Shown here: positions 43,584 to 51,631 of the stretch, one piece after another
Layout of the letters: every line of letters starts with the position of its first letter
How positions within the stretch are numbered: the stretch's first letter is position 1
Source of the DNA: Desulfuromonas sp. TF
GTDB taxonomy: Bacteria; Desulfobacterota; Desulfuromonadia; Desulfuromonadales; ATBO01
Reading direction: 5' to 3'
Assembly (NCBI RefSeq): GCF_000472285.1
Contig: NZ_KI421413.1
Location: 281,842 to 345,841 of the forward strand
DNA length: 64,000 bases
Translations under genes and position numbers: made by a program
Notes under the pieces: model-generated
The model's database searches: none
What the model saw: the letters and a program-made list of their open reading frames with translations, nothing else
Told to the model about the DNA's origin: nothing

Positions 43584-43700
43584 CTATTCATCCTCTTCGA
43601 GTTCTCGGCGCCGGCGGTAGGCGCGAAGGGGGCAGAAAGCGGTGAGGACGGTCGCCAACCAGGCAGATGCGAGAAAAGCGCAGAAAACAGTCAACAGCAT
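43584..43700 (-). CDS. 38-residue membrane protein downstream of ygbA
   Basis: Short frame with AAAGGAGG 5 bases before the ATG at 43700. The product is one hydrophobic helix (LLTVFCAFLASAWLATVLTA) followed by CPLRAYRRRRELEEDE, a positive-then-acidic tail. The basic residues after the helix place the C-terminus in the cytoplasm. It starts 25 bases after ygbA stops, so they probably share a transcript. Function unknown. Confidence 0.68.
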   Translation of the reverse strand: MLLTVFCAFLASAWLATVLTAFCPLRAYRRRRELEEDE

Positions 43701-43725
43701 CGTAGCCTCCTTTTGCGGAAAGAGG

Positions 43726-44109
43726 TTAAAAGAAGTAATGCCAGAGCAGATCGATTCTCCCACACCGAAGAAGGTGCCTGCCGGAAAAACGCATGACTTC
43801 CCGCACCCGCTCCCGGTGCCCGGGGCGGTAGCAATGAACAGGGCAATGCTTGCAGACCGGTTTCGGATTGAGGGGACAGCGCAACCGCCGGGACAAGGCG
43901 TAGGAAAGAAACCCACCACAGTCAGCACAAAGCCGGTACCGCTCCAGGCCAAGTCCCTGAAGTCCGGGCTCGTCCGGTTCGAAGTGGTCCCGCGAGCCTT
44001 GATCCGCATGATGGGCTCCGCAATACACAGAGGTGAAAAGGGCAAGCACCTTGAGATCCTTGCGTTCCCTGCGGGTCAGTGCGGAATTCCGATCGGCGTC
44101 AGCGTTCAT
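43726..44109 (-). CDS. ygbA: YgbA-type nitrosative-stress protein (nitrous oxide-stimulated promoter family)
   Basis: 127 residues if it starts at the ATG 44109. The family core is clear: VYCGAHHADQ, CADCGGFLSYALSRRLRCP, KPVCKHCPVHCYRPGHRERVREVMRFSGRHLL. Six conserved cysteines suggest a metal cluster. In enterobacteria ygbA is controlled by nitric-oxide-responsive regulators and aids recovery from nitrosative stress. No ribosome-binding site precedes the ATG. A TATACT -10 element ends 7 bases before it, so the mRNA may be nearly leaderless or the start may lie further in. An FNR-type palindrome lies upstream. Confidence 0.88.
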   Translation of the reverse strand: MNADADRNSALTRRERKDLKVLALFTSVYCGAHHADQGSRDHFEPDEPGLQGLGLERYRLCADCGGFLSYALSRRLRCPLNPKPVCKHCPVHCYRPGHRERVREVMRFSGRHLLRCGRIDLLWHYFF

Positions 44110-44116
44110 GGTGATC

Positions 44117-44160
44117 AGTATAAGGGGGAAAAGACAGGGAGGGCCTTGACGGAAGTCAAG
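44117..44160 (-). promoter_or_regulatory. FNR/HcpR-type palindrome and -10 of ygbA
   Basis: CTTGAC-GGAA-GTCAAG (44145-44160) is a perfect TTGA-N6-TCAA palindrome. A minus-strand TATACT lies at 44122-44117. With transcription starting near 44111 the palindrome centre is at about -41.5, the usual place for activation by Crp/Fnr proteins. A Crp/Fnr gene lies next to it. Confidence 0.7.
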
Positions 44161-44210
44161 CTTCAATCAGATTTGTGTGTATTTAAATATATGCCTGGAA
44201 TTTGATGCAC

Positions 44211-44237
44211 TCGTAAAAACTCAGAGGATGGCTAAGC
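44211..44237. repeat. 27-base dispersed repeat, copy 1
   Basis: TCGTAAAAACTCAGAGGATG continuing GCTAAGC matches 48341-48367 at 23 of 27 positions. A short stem GATGGC/GCCATC follows. Sits between the Crp/Fnr gene end and the region upstream of ygbA. Confidence 0.65.
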
Positions 44238-44244
44238 GCCATCA

Positions 44245-44919
44245 TCATTCCTTGCACTTGAGCGAGAGGTCCTCAAGCCGGTCGTAATCGAGAATTTCGA
44301 TCGTCTTGCCGTTCACGCGGACCACATCATCATCGGAGAGTTTTCGCAGGGTACGGGAAAGAGTCTCACTCACGGTCCCGAGGTTGGAAGCGAGCTGGCT
44401 CTTGGAGATGGGAAGTTCGACACGCGTCGCCTCGTCACCGGCCAGATCGAGCAAATAGCGGGCCAGGCGAGCCGGGACGTCCTTGAAGGTGAGTTCCTCG
44501 ATCTGGGTGGCGAACTGCCGCAGAAAGCGCGAGAGCCCGCCGATCATGTTGATGGCGATCTGAGAATGGTCCCGGAGCAGGGCCAGGAATTCCCTTTTGG
44601 GAAAGAAGAGGAGTTGAGATTTTTCAAGAGGTTCAGCATAAGCCGGATAGAGGCCGTCGCCGAAGATGGCCGCCTCGGCGAAAGTGCCGCCGGGATGCAC
44701 GATATGGAGGATGCGTTCTTTCCCCTCTGGGGAAAGTTTATAGATCTTCACCTTTCCCGAGGCGACGACGAAAAATCCCTGGGCCTTTTCCCCTTCGGAG
44801 AAGAGTACTTCACCTTTGGCATACTCCCGGTGCTTGCATACCTCGGTCAGGTGGCTCACGTCGGTTTCAGTGGCCCCAGAGAAAAGGGGGCATCTTTTAA
44901 TGACGGCGTTGGTATTCAT
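44245..44919 (-). CDS. Crp/Fnr family transcription regulator
   Basis: 224 residues from the ATG at 44919 (the frame continues upstream without a site). Cyclic-nucleotide-binding-like domain: KGEVLFSEGEKAQGFFVVASGKVKIYKLS and HPGGTFAEAAIFGDGLYPAYAE. A C-terminal winged helix has ISKSQLASNLGTVSETLSRTLRKL. The recognition helix carries ETLSR (E-x-x-S-R), the Fnr-type pattern expected to read TTGA half-sites. There are no N-terminal cysteines for an Fnr iron-sulfur cluster, so the signal may be nitric oxide through heme or another ligand, as in HcpR/DNR. It probably controls ygbA across the short gap, by activation. Confidence 0.87.
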   Translation of the reverse strand: MNTNAVIKRCPLFSGATETDVSHLTEVCKHREYAKGEVLFSEGEKAQGFFVVASGKVKIYKLSPEGKERILHIVHPGGTFAEAAIFGDGLYPAYAEPLEKSQLLFFPKREFLALLRDHSQIAINMIGGLSRFLRQFATQIEELTFKDVPARLARYLLDLAGDEATRVELPISKSQLASNLGTVSETLSRTLRKLSDDDVVRVNGKTIEILDYDRLEDLSLKCKE

Positions 44920-45101
44920 TCCGCGGAGTCTAGCAGAATTCAGTGAATCTGACAATATCGAACTGGTTCTAAACGACCGATATTCTTTCTCTTGCCTCCC
45001 GGCCCCCGACTGAGTGGAGCGCCTTGACGACAGGGGAGAGACTGCTAGCATGGTCTTAATAAAAGTAGCAGGAAGGCGCACAAAGAGATTAAGGAGGAAA
45101 G

Positions 45102-45734
45102 ATGGAACAAGATGTCCGGATCGACCTCGATGGTGTCACTCTCGATGGGATTCTCGGGATATCGGCAGAGGGGAAGGGAGTGGTCATCTTCGCCCACGGG
45201 AGCGGCTCCAGCCGCCTGAGTCCCCGCAACACCTTCGTCGCCCGTTTTCTGCAGCAGGCCGGGCTCGGGACTTTGCTCTTCGACCTGCTGACCCGGGAAG
45301 AGGACGCCGATTCCGAAAGGCGTTTCGACATCGAACTGCTGGCGCGGCGTCTGCTGACGGTCACCCGCTGGCTGAGGGCCCGGCCGGAGGGGAGGGAAAG
45401 GAAGCTCGGCTATTTCGGCTCGAGCACCGGCGCGGCAGCGGCGCTGCTGGCAGCGGCGGAGATGAGCGGCGCCATCGATGCCGTGGTTTCCCGCGGAGGC
45501 CGACCCGACTTGGCCACCCCCTTTCTGCCCCAGGTAGCGGCCCCTACCCTGCTGATCGTCGGGGAGCGCGACTCCGCCGTCCTGCGCCTCAACCGACAGG
45601 CGCTGGAGTTCCTGACCGCTGAAAAAGAGCTGACTTTGATCCCTGGCGCGACTCACCTTTTCGAGGAGCCCGGAGCGCTGGACAGGGTGGCGGAGATAGC
45701 CAGGAACTGGTTCGTGAAACACCTATCGGAATGA
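45102..45734 (+). CDS. Alpha/beta hydrolase of the dienelactone-hydrolase-like group
   Basis: 210 residues. Fold markers: VVIFAHGSGSSRLSPRNTFVA (oxyanion region), FDLLTREEDADS, nucleophile elbow GYFGSSTGAAAAL (Ser in GSST), Asp in VVSRGGRPDLA or VGERDSAV, and catalytic His in GATHLFEEPGAL. Such proteins are often encoded next to phosphoribosyltransferases and have unknown ester substrates. TAAGGAGG lies 5 bases before the ATG. Divergent from the Crp/Fnr gene by 182 bases; ends before a bidirectional terminator. Confidence 0.88.
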   Translation: MEQDVRIDLDGVTLDGILGISAEGKGVVIFAHGSGSSRLSPRNTFVARFLQQAGLGTLLFDLLTREEDADSERRFDIELLARRLLTVTRWLRARPEGRERKLGYFGSSTGAAAALLAAAEMSGAIDAVVSRGGRPDLATPFLPQVAAPTLLIVGERDSAVLRLNRQALEFLTAEKELTLIPGATHLFEEPGALDRVAEIARNWFVKHLSE

Positions 45735-45803
45735 GAGGAATGGCTCTTAGTGCTCCATTTGTATTGGGGTATACGAGGAGAGAAGGGAAAAGGGCGAAAA
45801 GAA

Positions 45804-45823
45804 GGGCCCGCTTCAACGGGCCC
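45804..45823. terminator. Bidirectional rho-independent terminator
   Basis: A perfect stem GGGCCCG/CGGGCCC with a six-base loop lies between two convergent genes. The minus strand is followed by TTCTTTTC and the plus strand by CCTTTG, so it is stronger for the rhodanese gene. Confidence 0.72.
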
Positions 45824-45849
45824 CCTTTGCACCTCAGAGCAGAAATTCC

Positions 45850-46326
45850 TTATTCGACTGGAAACCGGGCGGACTGCCAGCCGCTGAAGCCTTCGCGGAG
45901 CCACATGACATCCCGGTACCCCGTTCTAATCGCGAGTACGGCCGCCTTGTACGACTTCCATCCAGTCGGTCCGTTGCAGTAGAAGATCACGGTTTGCCCC
46001 TTATTTGGCGGGAGTTGCGCCAGGTCGAACTGATCGGCGGAAGAGTTGAAATCCGGGTCGCACTCACTGTTTTCCTGGTACGGAAGAGCTCTGGCTCCAC
46101 GGATATGCGCCTCCCCGAAATCGTCCATGGAACGCACGTCGTAGAATTCAGCCTCCTTGTTGCTGAAAAAACTCTTTGCCGTGTCGGTGGAGATAACCTT
46201 TCCCCCTCTGATGAATGTCGGGGTCGCTGTTTGCTCCTTCTCCTCGGCTCCTACGCTCAGGGTAGAGAGAAGGAACAGAGCCGGGAAAAAAAGAATAGAA
46301 CCGGAGAGAAACTTTGGAATAGACAT
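45850..46326 (-). CDS. Exported rhodanese-like protein
   Basis: 158 residues with a signal peptide (hydrophobic 9-25, cleavage near VGA-EE). The rhodanese domain follows: EFYDVRSMDDFGEAHIRGARALPY and the active-site loop YCNGPTGWKSYKAAV, whose Cys is followed by a six-residue CNGPTGW loop, then YRDVMWLREGFSGWQ. Single-domain periplasmic rhodaneses transfer sulfane sulfur or act in thiol chemistry. GGGAGGTGCCGT precedes the ATG. No partner gene adjacent. Confidence 0.9.
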   Translation of the reverse strand: MSIPKFLSGSILFFPALFLLSTLSVGAEEKEQTATPTFIRGGKVISTDTAKSFFSNKEAEFYDVRSMDDFGEAHIRGARALPYQENSECDPDFNSSADQFDLAQLPPNKGQTVIFYCNGPTGWKSYKAAVLAIRTGYRDVMWLREGFSGWQSARFPVE

Positions 46327-46656
46327 ACGGCACCTCCCATTCAGGTTTCTAACACCGTTCTATTCTCTCCCAAAAACAATAAAATGCAAAAAGAAATTCA
46401 TCGAAATAATATTAGAATTAGGCGGTATTTGGTCATTTTTTCTCATTTTCATAATTCTGGACCTGTTTGATTATTTTTTCCCACACAGGAGACGCGCCGA
46501 GGCCTGCCGCCAGTGCGAGGAGGCCTGCATGGAGGCGATGGAGAAATTCCCGTCATTGGCCGGAATGGCTTAAGATTTTTCTCCGGGAAGCTTGAAAGGC
46601 GAGACAACAGCTGAGGACGGAGTCGGTCCGGCCGGCATAGTCCGTCCACGCCCGAC
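46327..46656. other. 330-base intergenic region with a possible gene remnant
   Basis: Between the rhodanese start and the symporter stop. On the + strand, 46426-46573 reads as one hydrophobic helix (WSFFLIFIILDLFDYFF) followed by a Cys-rich tail CRQCEEACMEAMEKFP and a stop. No ATG, GTG or TTG in frame with a ribosome-binding site was found. Either a non-standard start or a decayed small gene. The first 100 bases are AT-rich and may hold the rhodanese promoter. Confidence 0.4.
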
Positions 46657-48312
46657 TCACGCGTTTGCATCCTCCTCCCGAACTGGAGGTTTTTTCATGG
46701 CGGCACTGGCGGCCATGCCGATGAGGAGGATGGCCAGCGTGCCGATGACGGGGATAAGGTAAGCGTGAACCAGGCTCTCCCAGCCCGGAACCAGCTTCGG
46801 AAGAGAGAGCCAGAGGATCAGGGCGACGCCGATCATAACGCCGCTGATGGCGGCCGGATTGTTTGCCCTTTTGCTGACCATGCCGAGAAGGAAGAGTCCC
46901 GTCATTCCCCCGCCGAAAATACCGGAGAGGGTCCACCAGATGTTGAGAGCGCCCTGGGTTAATCTGACCAGGAGCAGGGCCAGACCGGTTCCAAGAACCC
47001 CCCAGACGATGGTGCCGGCATAAAGCACCAGCATCGATTGTTTTTCTGTGGCCTGCCGATTGACGAACCGGCGGTAGTAGTCGCTCATGATCAGCGTCGC
47101 AGAAGAGTTGAGGCTGGTTGAGACGGTACTCATGGCGGCAGCGAAGACCGCGGCGATCAGCAGCCCCGTCAACCCCGGCGGCAGGTGAGCCGCGATAAAG
47201 TGGGGAAAGACCCGGTCGCCGATGTCGGTCAACGCCAACCCCCGCGCCGTCGCCTCCTGCAATCGAGAAAAATCTGGATCTCCCGGAGATGCTCCCTGCT
47301 GCAGCAGCTTCTGACGGGCCACGATACCTTTCACCTGTTCCAGATCACTCAAGTTCCCCGACATCGACGAGGACTCCTCGGCGGCAATATGCGCCTCCTT
47401 CCCCATTCCCGGACGGGCGTCGTAATACACGAACAGCGTCGTCCCGATAAAGAAGAAAAGCGCGCTGACCGGCACATAGAGCAGCGCACCCAGCCAGAGC
47501 GCGCTCCTGGCCTCCTTGTCCGAACCGGAGGAGATATAGCGCTGTATGTAGCTTTGATCGATGCCGAAGTTCTGCAGGTTGATGGTCAGGCCGTAGACCA
47601 GCACGACCCAGAAAGTGGCTTCCGTCATCGACAAACCAAAGCTTCCCAGGGAAAACTTGTCATATTCGGCGGCCACGGAAAAGAGATCGCCGGCGCCGCC
47701 CGGCAGTTGAAGAAGCATCACGACCAGGCACACCACCGCACCGGTCATCAAAACAATCGCCTGGATGGCGTCGGCCCAGATGACTGCGACGATCCCGCCG
47801 ACGAAGGCGTAAACGGTGACGCACACCCCGGTTACGATCAGAATCGTATAGATGTTCCACCCGAAAATGACCTGCATCGGCAGCGCCATCAGGTAAAGGA
47901 CCACGGCGATGCGGGCAACCTGGGTAAGAAGATAGAAGATGCTTGCATAGATGCGCGCCCAGACGCCGAAGCGACGTTCCAGCAGGGCGTAGGCCGAAAT
48001 TTCTCCGCTCCTTCGGTAGTAAGGCAGAAAGTATTTGACCGCGAACACCGCCACAACCGGAATGGAGAGGGAAAAGACGAAGGGATTCCAGTTGCCCGCG
48101 AAGGATGCTCCCGGGAGTGCCAGGTAACTGATGCTGCTCAAGTAGGTGGCGAAGATCGAGAGACCGCAAACCCATCCCGGCAGAGATCGGTTGCCGGCGG
48201 TGAAGCCTTCCGACGACCGGGTCTTTCGGTAGAAATAGAAACCGATACCCATGGTTCCTGCAAAATAGAGAATCAATACGATCCAGTCAGCGGCGTAGAA
48301 ATGTGGCGTCAT
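46657..48312 (-). CDS. Sodium:solute symporter (SSS family)
   Basis: 551 residues from the ATG at 48312, with GAAGG about 8 bases upstream. An upstream in-frame ATG at 48369 would add 19 residues encoded by a duplicated spacer and is less likely. Thirteen or so helices. The family opening is DWIVLILYFAGTMGIGFYF, with FATYLSSISYLALPGASFAGNW, YAFVGGIVAVIWADAIQ, NFGIDQSYIQRYISS and STVSTSLNSSATLIMSDYY. It resembles the sialic-acid/glucose branch. An extra hydrophilic loop of about 45 residues (about 300-345) with SSSMSGNLSDLEQVKGIVARQ interrupts the usual core. The substrate is unknown. Confidence 0.9.
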   Translation of the reverse strand: MTPHFYAADWIVLILYFAGTMGIGFYFYRKTRSSEGFTAGNRSLPGWVCGLSIFATYLSSISYLALPGASFAGNWNPFVFSLSIPVVAVFAVKYFLPYYRRSGEISAYALLERRFGVWARIYASIFYLLTQVARIAVVLYLMALPMQVIFGWNIYTILIVTGVCVTVYAFVGGIVAVIWADAIQAIVLMTGAVVCLVVMLLQLPGGAGDLFSVAAEYDKFSLGSFGLSMTEATFWVVLVYGLTINLQNFGIDQSYIQRYISSGSDKEARSALWLGALLYVPVSALFFFIGTTLFVYYDARPGMGKEAHIAAEESSSMSGNLSDLEQVKGIVARQKLLQQGASPGDPDFSRLQEATARGLALTDIGDRVFPHFIAAHLPPGLTGLLIAAVFAAAMSTVSTSLNSSATLIMSDYYRRFVNRQATEKQSMLVLYAGTIVWGVLGTGLALLLVRLTQGALNIWWTLSGIFGGGMTGLFLLGMVSKRANNPAAISGVMIGVALILWLSLPKLVPGWESLVHAYLIPVIGTLAILLIGMAASAAMKKPPVREEDANA

Positions 48313-48314
48313 GT

Positions 48315-48348
48315 TTAATGCCTTCGCAAAATTAATGCCTTCGCAAAA
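48315..48348. repeat. 17-base perfect tandem duplication at the symporter start
   Basis: TTAATGCCTTCGCAAAA occurs twice in a row (48315-48331 and 48332-48348), ending 2 bases before the symporter start codon. Each copy on the minus strand contains GCGAAGG, so the ribosome-binding region is itself duplicated. Confidence 0.85.
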
Positions 48349-48367
48349 ACCCAGAGGAGGGCAAAGC
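48341..48367. repeat. 27-base dispersed repeat, copy 2
   Basis: TCGCAAAAACCCAGAGGAGG continuing GCAAAGC matches 44211-44237 at 23 of 27 positions. It overlaps the second copy of the 17-base duplication. Confidence 0.65.
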
Positions 48368-48407
48368 AAATTTCGTCTTGTTTGATTTCTTCAAGAATTC
48401 GGGATTT

Positions 48408-50507
48408 TCAGGTAAGTTTGGACATCAGGCCGCAGGGGCAGTTTTCAATGAGGGAACGCAGTTCCGCCATGCGAATGGGTTTGGTCATGAAACCGTCCAT
48501 GCCGGCTGCCATGCACTCTTCCCGGTCTTCTCTGCGGGCGTGGGCAGTCAGGGCGATAATGCACGTCTTTGATTCCTGCGCCCCTTCCAGCTCTCGAATC
48601 CGCCTGGTTGCCTCGATTCCATCCATTTCAGGCATCTGCATATCCATGAGGATGAGATCGACTCCGCCCGCTCGCCAGCAGTCCACCGCCTGCCGGCCGT
48701 TTTCGGCAATGGCTACGTCCACAGCAAGACGATCCAGCATCAGCTTCACCAGGTCTCTAACCATGGCGTCGTCTTCTGCCAGAAGAACCCGCAGCGGCCG
48801 ATGAACCGCTTCCGACGGTGGCGCCCGATGAGGCTCCACAGGCGCCGGTTTCAGGGGGAGAGTGAAGGAGAAGGTGCTCCCCCTCCCTTCCGTGCTCGCA
48901 GCCCGAATAGCTCCACCCATAAGCGCCACCAATTCCCGGCAGATGGCCAGCCCCAGACCGGTCCCGCCAAAACGGCGTGTGCGGGAGCTGTCCACCTGAG
49001 TAAAAGGTTCGAAGATCAGGTTCATTTTTTCCGCGGGGATGCCGATGCCGGTGTCGCGCACAGAGATGGTCAGCCCTTCTTTGCCCATATCGACCCTCAC
49101 CTCTATTTCCCCCCGTTCAGTAAATTTCACTGCGTTTCCGACCATGTTCACCAGAATCTGTTCTATACGCTGGGCATCTCCGATGATCTGCGGGGGAGTT
49201 TCAGGGGCAACATCACAGGTCAGCCGAACGCCTTTTTCCATAGCCTGGCGGGTGAAGATCTCCGTCGCTTGGCGAAGACATCGCCGCAGATCGAAAGAAT
49301 TCTCCTCGATTTTGAGCTTTTTCGCCTCGATTCTGGAGATATCCAGCAAGTCTTCGATGATCGCAAGAAGGCGGTGCGAAGAACGATCCGCCATCTCCAG
49401 GAACTCGCGGGGACCGGGGCCGGGAGCCGATAGAAGCAGGTGCTGCACGGCACCCATGATGACCGTCATCGGGGTGCGCAGTTCATGGCTCATATTGGCG
49501 ATGAATTCGTTCTTGGCGCAGTTTGCAGCTTCGGCGGCCTCCTTGGCCCTGCGCAGGGCCTTCTCGGCGCGCTTTCGTTCGGTGATATCCATGACCGTGC
49601 CCGTAAAGCGCACAGCGTGCCGGCTCGCCCCATCCCCGGCAAAGAACGCCTGTCCCCGGGCGTAAACCCAGTGCACCGCGCCATCCGGCCAGACGGTGCG
49701 GTATTCCGTCTTGTAACGACCGTCGGAAGAAGGTTTCATTGCCGACTGGGCCGCCCTGCGGACCCTCTTGCGGTCTTCGGGATGAATGACCTCCAGGACC
49801 TTCACGGCACTGAGCGACTCCGCCTTCGTGATCCCTAAAAGACGACGGCAGCGTTCATCGCCGCTGTAAACATTGGCCTTCAGGTCAAAATCCCAGGTGC
49901 CCAGTTCGGCCGCTTCCAGTGCCAAGCGGTAGGCATCGGCTACCTCTCCCAGGCTTTTTTCGGCCATCCGGTGCGCCGTCAGGTCCTGGTTGATGCCTAT
50001 AAAGCGCACGGGCTGTCGATCTTCCCCTCTCCCGGAGTAGAAGACCGTGCCCTTGCATAAAACCCAGTGAATGGAGCCGTCCGGCCAGAGAACTCTAAAT
50101 TCCCTTTCGTAGCGTCCTCCCGAGGCGGGGTCGAGGGCCTCCTTGATTGCTTTTTCAACCTCTGCCCGATCCTGCGGATGAATACAGGAAAACACCAGCG
50201 GATAGGTAACGAAAACATCCGCCGGGATTCCGAAAATTTCCCGGGAGCGCCGGTCCCAGATAACCTCTCCGCTGATCAGGTCGTAATCCCAGGTGCCGAT
50301 CCGTGCCGATTCCATGGCCAGATGCAGGCGCTCCTCCACTTCCCTGAAATTATCCGTGGCGGCGTTGCCGTTGCAGCCGGGCACGGCGAGTCGGGCGGCG
50401 GCCAACTCCTTTTCCAGATTCCACACCTTCTCTTGCAACCGGCGCACCTCTGCCTGAGAATCTTCTTTTCGGAACGCAGAATTTTTTTCCCTGCTGTCGG
50501 ATGTCAT
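48408..50507 (-). CDS. Hybrid sensor histidine kinase (PAS-PAS-HK-REC)
   Basis: 699 residues with no membrane helix, so a cytoplasmic sensor. A coiled-coil start (about 15-45), then two PAS_3/PAC units (about 60-185 and 190-320), each with the DG-x-HWV signature (PDGSIHWVLCKG; PDGAVHWVYARG). HisKA has FIANMSHELRTPMTVI, with the phosphoacceptor His. The HATPase has VNMVGNAVKFTERGEI, DTGIGIPAE and FGGTGLGLAICRELV. A C-terminal receiver (about 585-695) has VLLAEDDAMVR and LILMDMQMPEMDGIEA. It receives phosphate from its own kinase core and could pass it to the REC-GGDEF proteins nearby. No dedicated partner is adjacent. Confidence 0.94.
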   Translation of the reverse strand: MTSDSREKNSAFRKEDSQAEVRRLQEKVWNLEKELAAARLAVPGCNGNAATDNFREVEERLHLAMESARIGTWDYDLISGEVIWDRRSREIFGIPADVFVTYPLVFSCIHPQDRAEVEKAIKEALDPASGGRYEREFRVLWPDGSIHWVLCKGTVFYSGRGEDRQPVRFIGINQDLTAHRMAEKSLGEVADAYRLALEAAELGTWDFDLKANVYSGDERCRRLLGITKAESLSAVKVLEVIHPEDRKRVRRAAQSAMKPSSDGRYKTEYRTVWPDGAVHWVYARGQAFFAGDGASRHAVRFTGTVMDITERKRAEKALRRAKEAAEAANCAKNEFIANMSHELRTPMTVIMGAVQHLLLSAPGPGPREFLEMADRSSHRLLAIIEDLLDISRIEAKKLKIEENSFDLRRCLRQATEIFTRQAMEKGVRLTCDVAPETPPQIIGDAQRIEQILVNMVGNAVKFTERGEIEVRVDMGKEGLTISVRDTGIGIPAEKMNLIFEPFTQVDSSRTRRFGGTGLGLAICRELVALMGGAIRAASTEGRGSTFSFTLPLKPAPVEPHRAPPSEAVHRPLRVLLAEDDAMVRDLVKLMLDRLAVDVAIAENGRQAVDCWRAGGVDLILMDMQMPEMDGIEATRRIRELEGAQESKTCIIALTAHARREDREECMAAGMDGFMTKPIRMAELRSLIENCPCGLMSKLT

Positions 50508-50765
50508 CGCAACCCCCGTCGGCTGTCGAAGAAGCCCTCAGCCCATAGCTAAGCACTATATCAAACTTCTCAGATTGAAAAAAGGCCGTAGTGGGGTTGG
50601 TTCGGGATGCTCTGGACCGGGAGATTTAATCTGTGAGATACTCTCTACGATCTCTGCGTGTTCTGGTGAGCGAAGTGAACGGGCGAGGGAAGGTTGTATG
50701 ATTTGGCTACTTTCCGTTAAACTTGGATTCTGGTTATTAATCTGTTCAACAAAGGAGTTTCACCC

Positions 50766-51587
50766 ATGGAAAAAGCAATCCGCGAGGAAATCGTCCGTTT
50801 TGTCATGACCTCGCCGGAGAACCTTCAGGAAGACGGGGCCACTCCCTATTTCGAGGAACCCCTGGTAGGATTCGCCGCGGCGGACGATCCCCTGTTCATC
50901 GAATACAAGAAGATCATCGGCGACTTTCACCTCACGCCAGGCGAGTTTCTTTCGGAGCCGGCCGGAGCGTCCTCGGCGGCGCAGGGTACCGTCATTTCCT
51001 GGGTGCTGCCATTGACGGCGGTCACCCGAAAAAGCAATCGCGTCGAAGACCTCTGGCCCTCGCGGGCCTGGGCCCGCACCCGCCATTTCGGCGAAGTGCT
51101 CAACTGCAGTCTACGGCGCCATGTGGTCGACTATCTCCAGCAGAGAGGATCCCGAGCCGTCGCTCCTCAGCTCTCCGAACGGTGGAAGCCCGTCGACGCT
51201 CCCGATGGTCCGACCTCCTCCTGGTCCGAGCGCCACGCCGCCTATGCGGCCGGACTGGGGACCTTCAGCCTCAATGACGCCCTGATCACCCCTAAGGGGA
51301 TCGCCCATCGCCTGGGGAGCGTCATCACCGATCTGAAGCTTTCGCCGACGCCGGTGACCGCGGCTCATTACCGCTGGAACTGCCTGCGCTTCCGGGACGG
51401 CGGCTGCGGCGTCTGCATCAATCGTTGTCCGGTAGGAGCTCTGTCCGATGCCGGACATGACAAAGAGATCTGCCGCAACTACGTCTACGGCACCGTTCCC
51501 CGAACGGTCGGGGAGCAGTACGGCGTGACAGCGACAGGGTGCGGCCTCTGCCAGGTCAAGATCCCCTGCGAAGAGCAGATACCCTGA
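50766..51587 (+). CDS. QueG-like double [4Fe-4S] protein
   Basis: 273 residues. The C-terminal part holds two cluster motifs: CGVCINRCPVGAL with an upstream Cys (NCLRFRDGGCGVC), then TGCGLCQVKIPCEEQIP. The middle has the Gly-rich segment AAYAAGLGTFSLND found in epoxyqueuosine reductases and reductive dehalogenase-like enzymes, where it lies near the cobalamin. It is shorter than QueG (about 350-380) and lacks the HEAT-like C-terminus, so a different substrate is likely. AAGGAG lies 8-9 bases before the ATG. Stands alone, convergent with the multi-PAS gene. Confidence 0.85.
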   Translation: MEKAIREEIVRFVMTSPENLQEDGATPYFEEPLVGFAAADDPLFIEYKKIIGDFHLTPGEFLSEPAGASSAAQGTVISWVLPLTAVTRKSNRVEDLWPSRAWARTRHFGEVLNCSLRRHVVDYLQQRGSRAVAPQLSERWKPVDAPDGPTSSWSERHAAYAAGLGTFSLNDALITPKGIAHRLGSVITDLKLSPTPVTAAHYRWNCLRFRDGGCGVCINRCPVGALSDAGHDKEICRNYVYGTVPRTVGEQYGVTATGCGLCQVKIPCEEQIP

Positions 51588-51631
51588 GGCAATCCCATAG
51601 GTCCCCTGAAGTGTCCAAGCTGTTTTTCGTT

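Noticed and set aside
47185..48318. 377-codon plus-strand frame
   Set aside because: Antisense to the sodium symporter, whose helices and family motifs are clear. The product is Arg/His/Gln/Asp-rich and matches nothing.
49039..49665. 208-codon plus-strand frame
   Set aside because: Antisense to the histidine kinase core, where SHELRTP and the ATPase motifs are intact.
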